Source of the DNA: Clostridium sp. BJN0013
GTDB taxonomy: Bacteria > Bacillota > Clostridia > Clostridiales > Clostridiaceae
NCBI RefSeq assembly: GCF_040939125.1
Contig: NZ_CP162495.1
Span: 2,418,001-2,482,000, forward strand
Length of the DNA stretch: 64,000 nucleotides
Reading direction: 5' to 3'
The position numbers and the translations under genes are program-made. The notes under the pieces are model-generated. The model was not told the DNA's origin. It was given only the letters and a program-made list of their open reading frames with translations, and did no database searches. Below, one piece after another: positions 35,678 through 43,654 of the stretch; position 1 is the first letter of the stretch, and the number at the start of each line of letters is the position of its first letter.

Positions 35678-37193
35678 CCCATTAAGCCTGACGTATGGAC
35701 ATATATATGGTTATAACAAGTTAATCTTCTAAAAATTTCAATAAATACTTTCATAAAGTGCTGCTTAGTTCTAATTTTCATAGTATTTTCATCCTGATAA
35801 TATACTGCATTAACCTTATATAGTTATATATTAATATAATTCAATATTATGGACATATAAAGGTATAGACTATTACCCTGGATTAACCGACACTATAAAT
35901 ATCCAAATTATTACTATAATGTTTGGTTATAATTACTTCTCATGTAGAATAAAATCAAAATTAAGCCTGTACTTTTTTCTATAATCATTGTAGCATCTCT
36001 TAAACCATTTCAAACCCGCCCTAAACAGACTGTATACCCTTATTGTCTTTTTATTCTTGTTAATCCTTACAGCTCCCAGCTCTTTATTTTTCTTATTCTT
36101 TGTGCAGATTTTTCCTAATATTATAAGCCAAGTATAGGCTATGGAAAGACATAAATATAAGTTCTTAAAATAAGTTATTCCTTTTGACCAGCTATCCTCC
36201 ATATTAAATCCATTGCTCTTTAAATCTCTGAATGCTTCCTCAATATCAAATCTTTTTTGATATTCATTTATAGCTTTTTGGGGCTTCATGTTTGTTGCAA
36301 TATACCATACATCATTATCTTCTGCTAAGGCAACTCCCAGATTGCATTCATATTTTTCCTCTGTTAACAGCACTTTCTCAAAGGATTTTCGCTTATTTGC
36401 TTTTATCTTTATGTCACTCAATTTTTTGATTCCAGGCTTGTTTGAAATTCTAACATTTGTAGTTGATATACATCTTATTGCATATTTCCATTTTAATTCT
36501 TCATCAATAAACTTAAACAATTCAACACTTCTAAAGCCTCTATCAGCTAAAAGAATTACATCAAAATTATAAGGGGATAAGAGTTCATGAACCACTTTTA
36601 ATCCTTCATAGACATGCTCAAATTCTTTGTTTTTCTTATCTTGATACTCAAATATTTTATGCCACAATGGAATCACTCTGTTATCAACCCTTAGTGAAAA
36701 TTGAAGAATAGTAAATACATCCTCTTTTGTGGTATGGTCAAAAATTATATGAACCTTTCCTGAATGATTCTTATATTTCTTCAGAAGAGTCCTTGCAAAA
36801 TGGTATTGAACTATATCAGTATTTATTTTATCATTTGTTAAGAATCTGAAAATCCTTTTTACTTTACTTGCTTCAGTTGCCTCACTGAAGTCGCTCTTTA
36901 ATTCTTGTGCAATTTTTGATAGCACAACTGATCCTGAGTCTATAATTCCTATTATAATTGCTACTAAAATTCTTAATCTAGGTGCTGTCAAAAAAATCAT
37001 AGATTCTAGGCTTTTTTTCAGTTCTGTGATAATATATTCTTGAGTATTTAACATACTTGTTAACCGCCTTCCTATTTATATTGGTTGCAACTATATTTTA
37101 TAGGGTTTTAAGGCGGTTTTCTATATAATTTTATCCTGCAAATGTTTTATACATTAATTTACATTAAACTGTCCATACGTCAGCCCATTAAGC
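35678..37193 (-). mobile_element. Intact IS4-type insertion sequence, copy 2, with 10-bp target duplication
   Basis: Perfect 14-bp terminal inverted repeats CTGACGTATGGACA at 35688-35701 and its complement at 37170-37183 bound an element of 1496 bases. CCCATTAAGC is repeated exactly outside both ends (35678-35687 and 37184-37193). The single transposase gene inside is uninterrupted. Exact ends plus an open gene indicate a recent insertion that may still be active. Confidence 0.95.
35933..37054 (-). CDS. IS4-family transposase (intact)
   Basis: 373-residue DDE transposase. It has FDHTTKEDVFTILQF with the first catalytic Asp, ILLADRGFRSVELFKFI with the second, and the Y-R-E-K block YQKRFDIEEAFRDLKS near residue 275 supplying the catalytic Glu. 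An N-terminal helical DNA-binding region precedes it. It differs in sequence from the transposase at 33739, so the two elements are separate lineages. The start MLNTQEYIITELKK is about 115 bases inside the right inverted repeat, leaving room for a promoter. Confidence 0.92.
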   Translation of the reverse strand: MLNTQEYIITELKKSLESMIFLTAPRLRILVAIIIGIIDSGSVVLSKIAQELKSDFSEATEASKVKRIFRFLTNDKINTDIVQYHFARTLLKKYKNHSGKVHIIFDHTTKEDVFTILQFSLRVDNRVIPLWHKIFEYQDKKNKEFEHVYEGLKVVHELLSPYNFDVILLADRGFRSVELFKFIDEELKWKYAIRCISTTNVRISNKPGIKKLSDIKIKANKRKSFEKVLLTEEKYECNLGVALAEDNDVWYIATNMKPQKAINEYQKRFDIEEAFRDLKSNGFNMEDSWSKGITYFKNLYLCLSIAYTWLIILGKICTKNKKNKELGAVRINKNKKTIRVYSLFRAGLKWFKRCYNDYRKKYRLNFDFILHEK

Positions 37194-37722
37194 TATAGCT
37201 AACAGTTTCATATGATATTATGATTTTAATGTTGCTAATTCCAAGCGTCTACCGACAGGATACTATAAAATCGAGGTCGTAAATATAATCCGCTCATTCT
37301 TCTTGGATCTATGGCGGACTTCATTATTAGACGCAAGCATCAGAAAAAATCATCCTGGATTTTTGCCCTGGATGATTTTTTCTGCTTTTTTGTATAGCAA
37401 ATACCATGAGACATCCTTACACCAGTAGCAAAGTAAACAAGAAGCATTAATATATAAAGGTTTGTTTAACCTGTCAGCCGGACATTTACTAAAAAGCTTG
37501 ATATATCAGGGCTTTAATCTAAAATAGAAAATCAGCTAAAATATGTTTAAAATATATAATACTTTAATTCGTAAGAGTAATTAAATGTGAACCCAAAGGG
37601 AGAATTTTCTCCCTTAGTTTAATTATAACATATAGAAAATAGTAAATATAGACTGTTAATTTTTGTATCCTACAGTTAAAATAGAATTATTGGTTATATC
37701 AATCAAGTTAGGAGGAATGATC
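37194..37722. other. Stretch with two hairpins and no gene
   Basis: It holds a strong hairpin at 37341-37384 (listed separately) and a smaller one AAGGGAGA/TCTCCCTT at about 37597-37616. No readable gene was found. A palindromic TCCGC...GCGGA patch lies near 37290-37320. The hairpins suggest that transcription units once ended here. Confidence 0.4.
37341..37384. terminator. Strong orphan terminator
   Basis: A 15-bp perfect stem CAGAAAAAATCATCC/GGATGATTTTTTCTG with a 14-base loop and a T run on the plus side. No intact gene ends beside it, so its original gene has probably been lost. Confidence 0.75.
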
Positions 37723-38072
37723 ATGGACGCTATAAGACCCAAAGAATGCTATAATGCCCCGTTAGCAAATAAGCTAATCGAAGAATTTGAAAAACGCAAT
37801 ATAGAAGGATTTTACTGTAAAACAAAAGAGGACTCAATGTAATAATAGTCGCAGGGTTAAATAAAGTAGTTCCAAATTCAGATGTGGCTATACTTCGAGT
37901 AAAAGACTATGCTGCGAAAGTGGGTGCGTCGGTATATAAACAGGACTGCTCTTCGTTTGAGGAACTTTTTAAAGCCGCCGAAAGCGGATGCAGTCAGCTT
38001 GTCATTACCAGTAAGTCGATGTTTAAAGATCGCATTAAGGTGATACTTGTGGGAGAGAGCTTAGGAATTTAA
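37723..38072 (+). pseudogene. LUD-domain (LutC/DUF162-type) gene with internal deletion
   Basis: Starts well (GGAGGAATGATC before ATG 37723; MDAIRPKECYNAPLANKLIE) and reads as a lactate-utilisation-type LUD protein to about residue 38 (YCKTKEDS). The frame then closes at TAA 37840. The downstream part continues in another frame (NVIIVAGLNKVVPNSDVA to RIKVILVGESLGI) up to 38072. The family is about 210 residues long, so roughly 95 central residues have been deleted with a frameshift. It would not make a working protein. Confidence 0.85.
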
Positions 38073-38186
38073 TATATCAAAAAGAAATTCTTCTGAATTA
38101 TTTATTATAGGGTGATTATATTATGAATAGGAGCGACTTTGGATAAAGGAGGTAGACTAATAAAAATTTTTATTTAGGAGGGCAAT

Positions 38187-39158
38187 ATGATTCCAGAGAA
38201 CAAGCAATCCGATGTAAAAAATGCATTGCAAACAGCTTTTGGAGTAAACAGTTATGACGATATAAAGGCGATTACTGTAGGTCTTTCAAATGCATTCACC
38301 TTTCGTATTGTCGTAAAAAATAAACCTTATTTAATGAAAATTGCACGTACTGACCAACTAAGCAACCCTGCAAATTATTATTCATATATGAAAGTTGCTT
38401 CAAATGCAGGAATAGCACCTCATGTTTGGTATTTAAGTACGCAGGACAAAATTTCTATAACCGATTTTATAGAAGCTAAGCCGTTTCCGATAGATAAAGC
38501 AAAGGAAATGATGCCAAAGCTTATAAGTAAACTGCATAGACTTTCTCCATTTCACAAAGTAATTAATGATGCAATGGATAGAATTGTACAAAGAGTTCTA
38601 GCAGCAAAATTTCTTCCAGGTAACTTGACTGATGAAATATTAAAGAATTATACTCGTATTAAAAATATTTATCAATTTCGTTCTGAAGATTTAGTTTCAA
38701 GTCATAATGACCTAAAACCAGAAAATTATATATTTGATGGGGAACGTGCCTGGCTTGTTGATTGGGAAGCGGCCTTTTTAAATGACCGTTATTTAGATTT
38801 GGCGGTAGTGGCAAATTTTGTTGTTAATAATGATGAGGATGAGTTTAAATATCTTCAAGGTTACTTTGGTGAATCTCCTGACCAATATATACAAGCTCGC
38901 TTTTTTCTTATGCAACAGTTACTTCACATACAGTACATGTGTATTTTTATTTTCTATGCATCTAAAAGTGTACCTATTAAAATAGATAATATAAAAATGA
39001 ACTTTAGAGATTTTCATAAATGCATGTGGGAAGGTAAAATTGATTTGTCTAATGATGAAAATAAACTGCAATATGCATTAGTGCACATGAGTCAATTTTT
39101 ATCCAATATTAATACTAAACGTTTTGAAGATTCTTTGAATATTGTTTCTAATAATTAA
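38187..39158 (+). CDS. Aminoglycoside/choline-kinase-like phosphotransferase (APH family)
   Basis: 323-residue cytoplasmic kinase-fold protein. The nucleotide-binding N lobe has MKIARTDQ (candidate ATP-contact Lys) and TVGLSNAFTFRI as the glycine-poor loop. The catalytic loop SSHNDLKPENYIFDG carries the HxDxxxxN residues, and VDWEAAFLNDRYLDLA has the metal-binding Asp. The closest class is choline/ethanolamine kinase-like APH enzymes; the substrate cannot be inferred. ATG 38187 follows GGAGGGCAAT. It is the only intact non-transposon gene on the plus strand within the accessory island, and a resistance role is possible but unproven. Confidence 0.85.
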   Translation: MIPENKQSDVKNALQTAFGVNSYDDIKAITVGLSNAFTFRIVVKNKPYLMKIARTDQLSNPANYYSYMKVASNAGIAPHVWYLSTQDKISITDFIEAKPFPIDKAKEMMPKLISKLHRLSPFHKVINDAMDRIVQRVLAAKFLPGNLTDEILKNYTRIKNIYQFRSEDLVSSHNDLKPENYIFDGERAWLVDWEAAFLNDRYLDLAVVANFVVNNDEDEFKYLQGYFGESPDQYIQARFFLMQQLLHIQYMCIFIFYASKSVPIKIDNIKMNFRDFHKCMWEGKIDLSNDENKLQYALVHMSQFLSNINTKRFEDSLNIVSNN

Positions 39159-39519
39159 CTTCCTTGATATTTCGTACTTTTTTACACACTAACTAAATAA
39201 GCGTAATGATAAAACGACCATGTTAAGAACTAGTTCACACTATTCTATTTTTATTTTAGAGGAAGATTTAAAACGAATAATAAAGAAGTATTTTGAGCAA
39301 AGCAAATAAACTATGACCTTACTTCAATTTGATGTACACTAAGAATCCCTATATAATAAGAATAATGATAAGAAACTGGAGGGATTCAAAATAGAACAGA
39401 GAAAGAAATTTGATAAAGCATTTAAGGAACAAACAGTTGTAAGAATATTAGCTAATAATTATAATTTCAAGACCAGAGAAGATGCTAAAAATTTATATTC
39501 TGTTCAAACCATAAAAAAT
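39159..39519 (+). other. Intergenic stretch with an IS3-type transposase remnant
   Basis: At about 39379-39510 (plus strand), behind GGAGG, the bases encode EQRKKFDKAFKEQTVVRIL, which looks like the N-terminus of an IS3-group OrfA. NFKTREDAKNLYS follows, which resembles a piece near the C-terminus of OrfB. No start codon is in frame. It is a deletion remnant of about 45 codons; the rest is featureless. Confidence 0.45.
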
Positions 39520-40560
39520 TCAAAACATATAATAATTCAAATCCTCATACATCACTTTAATTATGACCCCTAGAGGAACTGCAAGTACCATTCCAATAAA
39601 ACCTGCTATTTCTCCGCCGATTATTAGGAGAAGTATTACTACCAATGGATGCATACTTATACTATCTGCAGTGACTTTGGGAGACAATATATTCCCTTCT
39701 ATTTGTTGAATGGCATAAAGGCATAATGCCGTCCATAAGGCTTTCTCAGGAGATTTTATTAAAGCCATGGCTATGGCTGGAATAGCCCCAAATATAGGCC
39801 CAAAATACGGAATTATATTAAAAAATGCATTTAAAACAGAAAGTATTATAGGAAAATCTATTTTTAAAATTAAGAGTATAAAAAATGTGACTATTCCAAT
39901 AAGTCCACTTAACATAAGTTGACTTATTATATATCTACCCAATATCTTATCTGCATGACAGCTTATATTTTTAATTATACTTCTACTCTTTACAGGGAAT
40001 ATAGAAAGTACTTTTTCATTTATGCATTCACCTTCTGATAGAAAATAATAAGTTATTACAGGAATAACTACTATGTATAGAATATTTTGTCCTATGTTCA
40101 TAAAAGAATCAAATATTTTAGTAAACACAGCAGTTACTCCCCTGTCAATCTTCCCATTAAAATTATTAATTAGAGCATGCATGGTTTTATTTCCTTGAAT
40201 TAATTTTAATTTTGCATAAAGATTATCTACTAGACTTTGGATATTATATATTGCATTGTTTAAACTTAAACTTTCCTTAAAAAGAGATGGAATAAGAATT
40301 GCAAATATACTTACAATCAATAATCCCAATACACCTATTAGAATAAAAGCACTAATTTTTTTACTGACTCCCTTATTCACCATGATTTGTTGTATAGGTT
40401 TCAAAGTATAGGCTATTAAAAAAGATATAACCATTAAATATATTATTTCCCTTAATACGGAAACTTTTAAAATAATTATTATTAATATTATAAAAATAAT
40501 TGCAAGTATTGCATATTTAATTTTTCTCTTTTTTTCAACGGCCATATTATCATCTTCCAT
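39520..40560 (-). CDS. AI-2E family membrane transporter
   Basis: 346-residue polytopic membrane protein of the AI-2E exporter (UPF0118) family, which includes YdbI/TqsA-like exporters and ion antiporters. Seven or eight hydrophobic segments are visible: two near 15-50, one at about 65-90, one at about 155-175, and four between 205 and 340. The family signature FFNIIPYFGPIFGAIPA lies near residue 245, with QQIEGNILSPKV following. The substrate is unknown. An in-frame ATG five codons later (MAVEKKRKIKYA) is an equally possible start. It lies 10 bases after the PRC-barrel gene and ends the core block next to the accessory island. Confidence 0.87.
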   Translation of the reverse strand: MEDDNMAVEKKRKIKYAILAIIFIILIIIILKVSVLREIIYLMVISFLIAYTLKPIQQIMVNKGVSKKISAFILIGVLGLLIVSIFAILIPSLFKESLSLNNAIYNIQSLVDNLYAKLKLIQGNKTMHALINNFNGKIDRGVTAVFTKIFDSFMNIGQNILYIVVIPVITYYFLSEGECINEKVLSIFPVKSRSIIKNISCHADKILGRYIISQLMLSGLIGIVTFFILLILKIDFPIILSVLNAFFNIIPYFGPIFGAIPAIAMALIKSPEKALWTALCLYAIQQIEGNILSPKVTADSISMHPLVVILLLIIGGEIAGFIGMVLAVPLGVIIKVMYEDLNYYMF

Positions 40561-40570
40561 AATTCATATT

Positions 40571-41083
40571 TTATACTTTTTCCCTCTCTTTTAAGTCCAA
40601 TAACTTATAAGGTGAATTAGAAAATCTTAAATTTTCACTTTCCCCTCTATATAATAAATTTTTTTCCCCTAAAATCAGATCATCTATAAGTAATATTTTT
40701 TTTCCGTCTATAAAATTATTTATAAATCCTATAGACAATATAATTGCTTTTATTGAAAAAGTACTCTTATCAAATAATATATCCTCTACTATACCAATTA
40801 AATATCCATTTCTATTTACAACATTCATACCTTTTATATCGCTAAATTGCAGTAGTTTCTTTCTATTCGTATCAGTAACAACTACTATAGATGCAAAACT
40901 TACCACATCTTCTAAAAATACATTTAAACTCTTCTTAAATAAGTTATTAGGGGTAACAACAAACCCCTGAACTATTTTATCACTAAAATTTAGTATTATA
41001 TCACTTATAAATCCTAATAGACTCCCTGAAAGATTAACTACATCTTTAAGTATAAAATCCCTTGTTCTGTACAAAAATATCAC
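40571..41083 (-). CDS. PRC-barrel domain protein
   Basis: 170-residue soluble protein with two PRC-barrel-like halves: FILKDVVNLSGSLLGFISDI near the N-terminus, and DIKGMNVVNRNGYLIGIVEDI near residue 82. PRC barrels occur in RimM and in photosynthetic reaction centre subunit H and often bind partner proteins. The specific role here is unknown. The tail (about 135-170) is charged and lacks known motifs. It is likely co-transcribed with the AI-2E permease. Confidence 0.8.
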   Translation of the reverse strand: MIFLYRTRDFILKDVVNLSGSLLGFISDIILNFSDKIVQGFVVTPNNLFKKSLNVFLEDVVSFASIVVVTDTNRKKLLQFSDIKGMNVVNRNGYLIGIVEDILFDKSTFSIKAIILSIGFINNFIDGKKILLIDDLILGEKNLLYRGESENLRFSNSPYKLLDLKEREKV

Positions 41084-41124
41084 CCTAATTTAAAAATATA
41101 TATTCGTAGTTTGCGTAAAAAAAT

Positions 41125-41155
41125 AAAAAATATAACTCAAAGAGTCATATTTTTT
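41125..41155 (-). terminator. Terminator of the isc operon
   Basis: A 14-bp stem AAAAAATATAACTC/GAGTCATATTTTTT (one wobble pair) with a 3-base loop ten bases after iscU. Long T runs follow on the minus strand. Confidence 0.88.
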
Positions 41156-41165
41156 ATATTAACAT

Positions 41166-41597
41166 CTATTGTCCATGAACATGCTCATGAATGGTTTCTG
41201 AATGAGTCTGAATCTTCCAAGGTTCTAATCCCTGAGACTCCCTATAATCATTTATTGCTTTATGAATAGCTTCTTCAGCTAATACTGAACAATGCATCTT
41301 AACTGGTGGAAGTCCATCTAATGCATCTGCCACTGCCTTATTAGTAAGACTCCATGCCTCTTCTAGTGTTTTTCCCTTTATAATTTCCGTTGCCATACTA
41401 GAAGATGCTATGGCAGATCCACATCCAAAAGTTTTAAATTTTATATCTTTTATTATATTGTCTTCAACTTTTATGTACATCTTCATTATATCTCCACACT
41501 TTGGATTTCCAACTTCTCCAATTCCATTTGCATCAGAAATTTCTCCTACATTTCTTGGATTCCTAAAATGATCCATAACTTTTTCACTATACATCAT
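41166..41597 (-). CDS. iscU: IscU/NifU-type iron-sulfur cluster scaffold
   Basis: 143-residue scaffold on which IscS-derived sulfur and iron are assembled. The three cluster cysteines are Cys34 (NPKCGD), Cys59 (FGCGSAIASSS) and Cys103 (KMHCSVLAEEAI). A short tail rich in His (HSETIHEHVHGQ) is added. Its ATG overlaps the iscS stop as ATGA at 41594-41597, so the pair is translationally coupled. The Asp that favours cluster release is in GNPKCGD. Confidence 0.94.
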   Translation of the reverse strand: MMYSEKVMDHFRNPRNVGEISDANGIGEVGNPKCGDIMKMYIKVEDNIIKDIKFKTFGCGSAIASSSMATEIIKGKTLEEAWSLTNKAVADALDGLPPVKMHCSVLAEEAIHKAINDYRESQGLEPWKIQTHSETIHEHVHGQ

Positions 41598-42802
41598 AAT
41601 TGTTCTACCTTCTCCCCTTTATTTTGCGATTTTATAAAGTCTTCCCAAAGTGGTGACATCGCCCTCCTTCTTGCTACTATTTCCGGAATAACCTTTAGTG
41701 CATAGTCTACATCTTCCTCTGTAGTTCCAAAGCCTAATGTAAGCCTAAGAGAGCCATGTGCCACTTCATGAGGTAATCCCAAAGATAAAAGCACATGAGA
41801 AGGATCTAAAGATCCGGATGCACAAGCACTCCCTGTAGACGCATATATACCTGCATCATTTAAATCCAAAAGTATAGTTTCTCCTTCTATTCCAATGAAG
41901 CTTAAATTAACATTCCCCGGCAATCTTTTATCACCTTTAGGTCCATTTAACTTAGTATGAGGTATATTTTTCATCAGTCCAGTTATTAGTTTATCTCTCA
42001 AATAACTTAATCTTTTAGCTTCATCCCTTAAATCATTAACAGCCAATTCTATTGCCTTTCCCATACCAACTATTCCAGGTACATTCTCCGTAGAAGCTCT
42101 TTTTCCTCTTTCCTGTCCTCCGCCATGTATCAAGTTTTCAATTTTTACTCCCTTTTTTAAATACATTGCCCCTATTCCTTTAGGGCCATAAAATTTATGT
42201 GCTGCCATAGAAAGGGCATCTATGTTCATTTTTTTTACATCAATATCAACATGGCCTATGGCCTGAACTGCATCTGTATGAAAATATATTTTTCTCCTTT
42301 TGCAAATCTCTCCTATTTCCTTTATAGGCTGTATTGTACCCACTTCATTATTGGCAAACATCACGGATACCAATATTGTAGTATCTTTAATAGCTTTTTC
42401 AAGTTCTTCCAGACTTATAAATCCATATTCATCTACATTTAAATAGGTGACTTCAAAACCATTTTGTTCTAAAAAATTACAGGCATGTATTACAGCATGA
42501 TGTTCTATACCCGTAGTTATTATATGATTCCCTTTATTTTTATTTCCAAAGGCTATACCCTTTAATATCCAGTTATCACTTTCTGAACCTCCTGCAGTAA
42601 AAAATACTTCATTCTTTTCTGCATTTATGGCCTTAGCCACTTTCCCTCTAGCTTCATCCACAGCTTTTCTTGGAATATCTGACATAGAATACAAGGAAGA
42701 TGGATTACCAAAATTTTCTGTAAAATAAGGTATCATCTTTTCTAGCACTTCTGGTTTAGTATAAGTAGTAGCTGCATAATCCATGTACACCTTTTTATCC
42801 AT
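41594..42802 (-). CDS. iscS: IscS/NifS-type cysteine desulfurase
   Basis: PLP enzyme that removes sulfur from cysteine for Fe-S clusters and thio-tRNA. It has 402 residues with GGSESDN, HHAVIHA, the aspartate in FHTDAVQAIGHV, PLP lysine Lys203 in SMAAHKFYGPKG and the persulfide Cys327 in STGSACASGS. The sequence is full length. It begins immediately after the iscR stop and overlaps iscU. iscR-iscS-iscU with no iscA, hscAB or fdx is the compact clostridial form. Confidence 0.95.
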   Translation of the reverse strand: MDKKVYMDYAATTYTKPEVLEKMIPYFTENFGNPSSLYSMSDIPRKAVDEARGKVAKAINAEKNEVFFTAGGSESDNWILKGIAFGNKNKGNHIITTGIEHHAVIHACNFLEQNGFEVTYLNVDEYGFISLEELEKAIKDTTILVSVMFANNEVGTIQPIKEIGEICKRRKIYFHTDAVQAIGHVDIDVKKMNIDALSMAAHKFYGPKGIGAMYLKKGVKIENLIHGGGQERGKRASTENVPGIVGMGKAIELAVNDLRDEAKRLSYLRDKLITGLMKNIPHTKLNGPKGDKRLPGNVNLSFIGIEGETILLDLNDAGIYASTGSACASGSLDPSHVLLSLGLPHEVAHGSLRLTLGFGTTEEDVDYALKVIPEIVARRRAMSPLWEDFIKSQNKGEKVEQL

Positions 42803-43249
42803 TTATTTATCCCCTTTCAGTTTGTTTTGTTTCATACTATTATAGTCATCCACCATATCTTGTAAAGTTGTGGACTTCATAATTTCATCTATTCCATCCT
42901 TTATCCTACTCCACAAAAGCCTAGTAGCACAACAATCTATATTATTACAAGAGCTTTCATTATTATCATCTACACAATCTGATATTTCTATAGGACCTTC
43001 TAGAACCCCCATTATATCCCATACAGTTATATTCCTGGGTTCTCTATTTAAAATGTATCCTCCCTGGGATCCTCTTATACTCCTAATTAAATTAGATTTT
43101 CTAAGATTAGAGAATAATTGTTCTAAATAATATTCAGATATACCCTGTCTCTCTGATATAGTTTTTATAGATAAAGGTTCATCTCCATAGTGAACGGCCA
43201 GATCTACCATAGCTTTCACTCCATATCTTCCCTTCGTGGATAGCTTCAA
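42803..43249 (-). CDS. iscR: IscR-like Rrf2 regulator of iron-sulfur assembly
   Basis: 148-residue Rrf2-family repressor. The winged helix is MKLSTKGRYGVKAMVDLAVH to SEYYLEQLFSNLRKSN, with the wing IRGSQGGYILNRE. Cysteines 92, 101 and 106/107 (ISDCV, SSCNN, DCCATR) match the cluster-binding loop of IscR-type members, so the protein probably senses Fe-S status. CymR-type paralogs lack these residues. It is first gene of the isc operon and so likely autoregulates it. Confidence 0.92.
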   Translation of the reverse strand: MKLSTKGRYGVKAMVDLAVHYGDEPLSIKTISERQGISEYYLEQLFSNLRKSNLIRSIRGSQGGYILNREPRNITVWDIMGVLEGPIEISDCVDDNNESSCNNIDCCATRLLWSRIKDGIDEIMKSTTLQDMVDDYNSMKQNKLKGDK

Positions 43250-43540
43250 TTAATCACTTCCTTTTAAATCACAATGCTTCCCCATCATATTATCAAATCA
43301 GAGTAAACTTGTCAACAATAAATGTATTCCCTTTCTCAAATTATATATTTAATATTCCTATAAATTATTTTTTCCTTATAATTATATATTTATATGCCGT
43401 AATACTTACTATTTACAATAAAAATGACTAAATATTACTTATATTATTTAAAACTATTATTTTTACAGTATAATAATATCAAGTGACTCTTGGTTCCAGA
43501 TTTTGAATTTGTTTGTGAGGGGTGTTTTTCTCCATCTAAC
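43250..43540. other. Divergent intergenic region iscR/rarA
   Basis: About 290 AT-rich bases that should carry the iscR promoter on one strand and the rarA promoter on the other. I cannot pick either with confidence; no gene is visible. Confidence 0.4.
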
Positions 43541-43600
43541 TCTTAAAATAACTTATCCGGGCACATAACAATGTTTATCCCCCACTTTAGAAAAACTAAA
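43541..43600 (+). repeat. Structured intergenic element, copy C (partial)
   Basis: Upstream of rarA on the plus strand: AATAACTTATCCGGGCAC, then AATGTTTATCCCCCACTTTAG. This repeats the AACTTATC and TGCTTAT-TCTCCAC-TTT order of copies A and B but lacks their closing GGATAA. It is the weakest of the three matches. Confidence 0.35.
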
Positions 43601-43654
43601 AATGTTAATGATTGTATATTTTATATAAACTAATTTAAAAAGGATAGTGAGCTT

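Noticed and set aside
43484-43600. 6S RNA gene upstream of rarA
   Set aside because: I could not find the long closing stem and central bubble expected of 6S RNA; the partial match to elements A and B is a better description.
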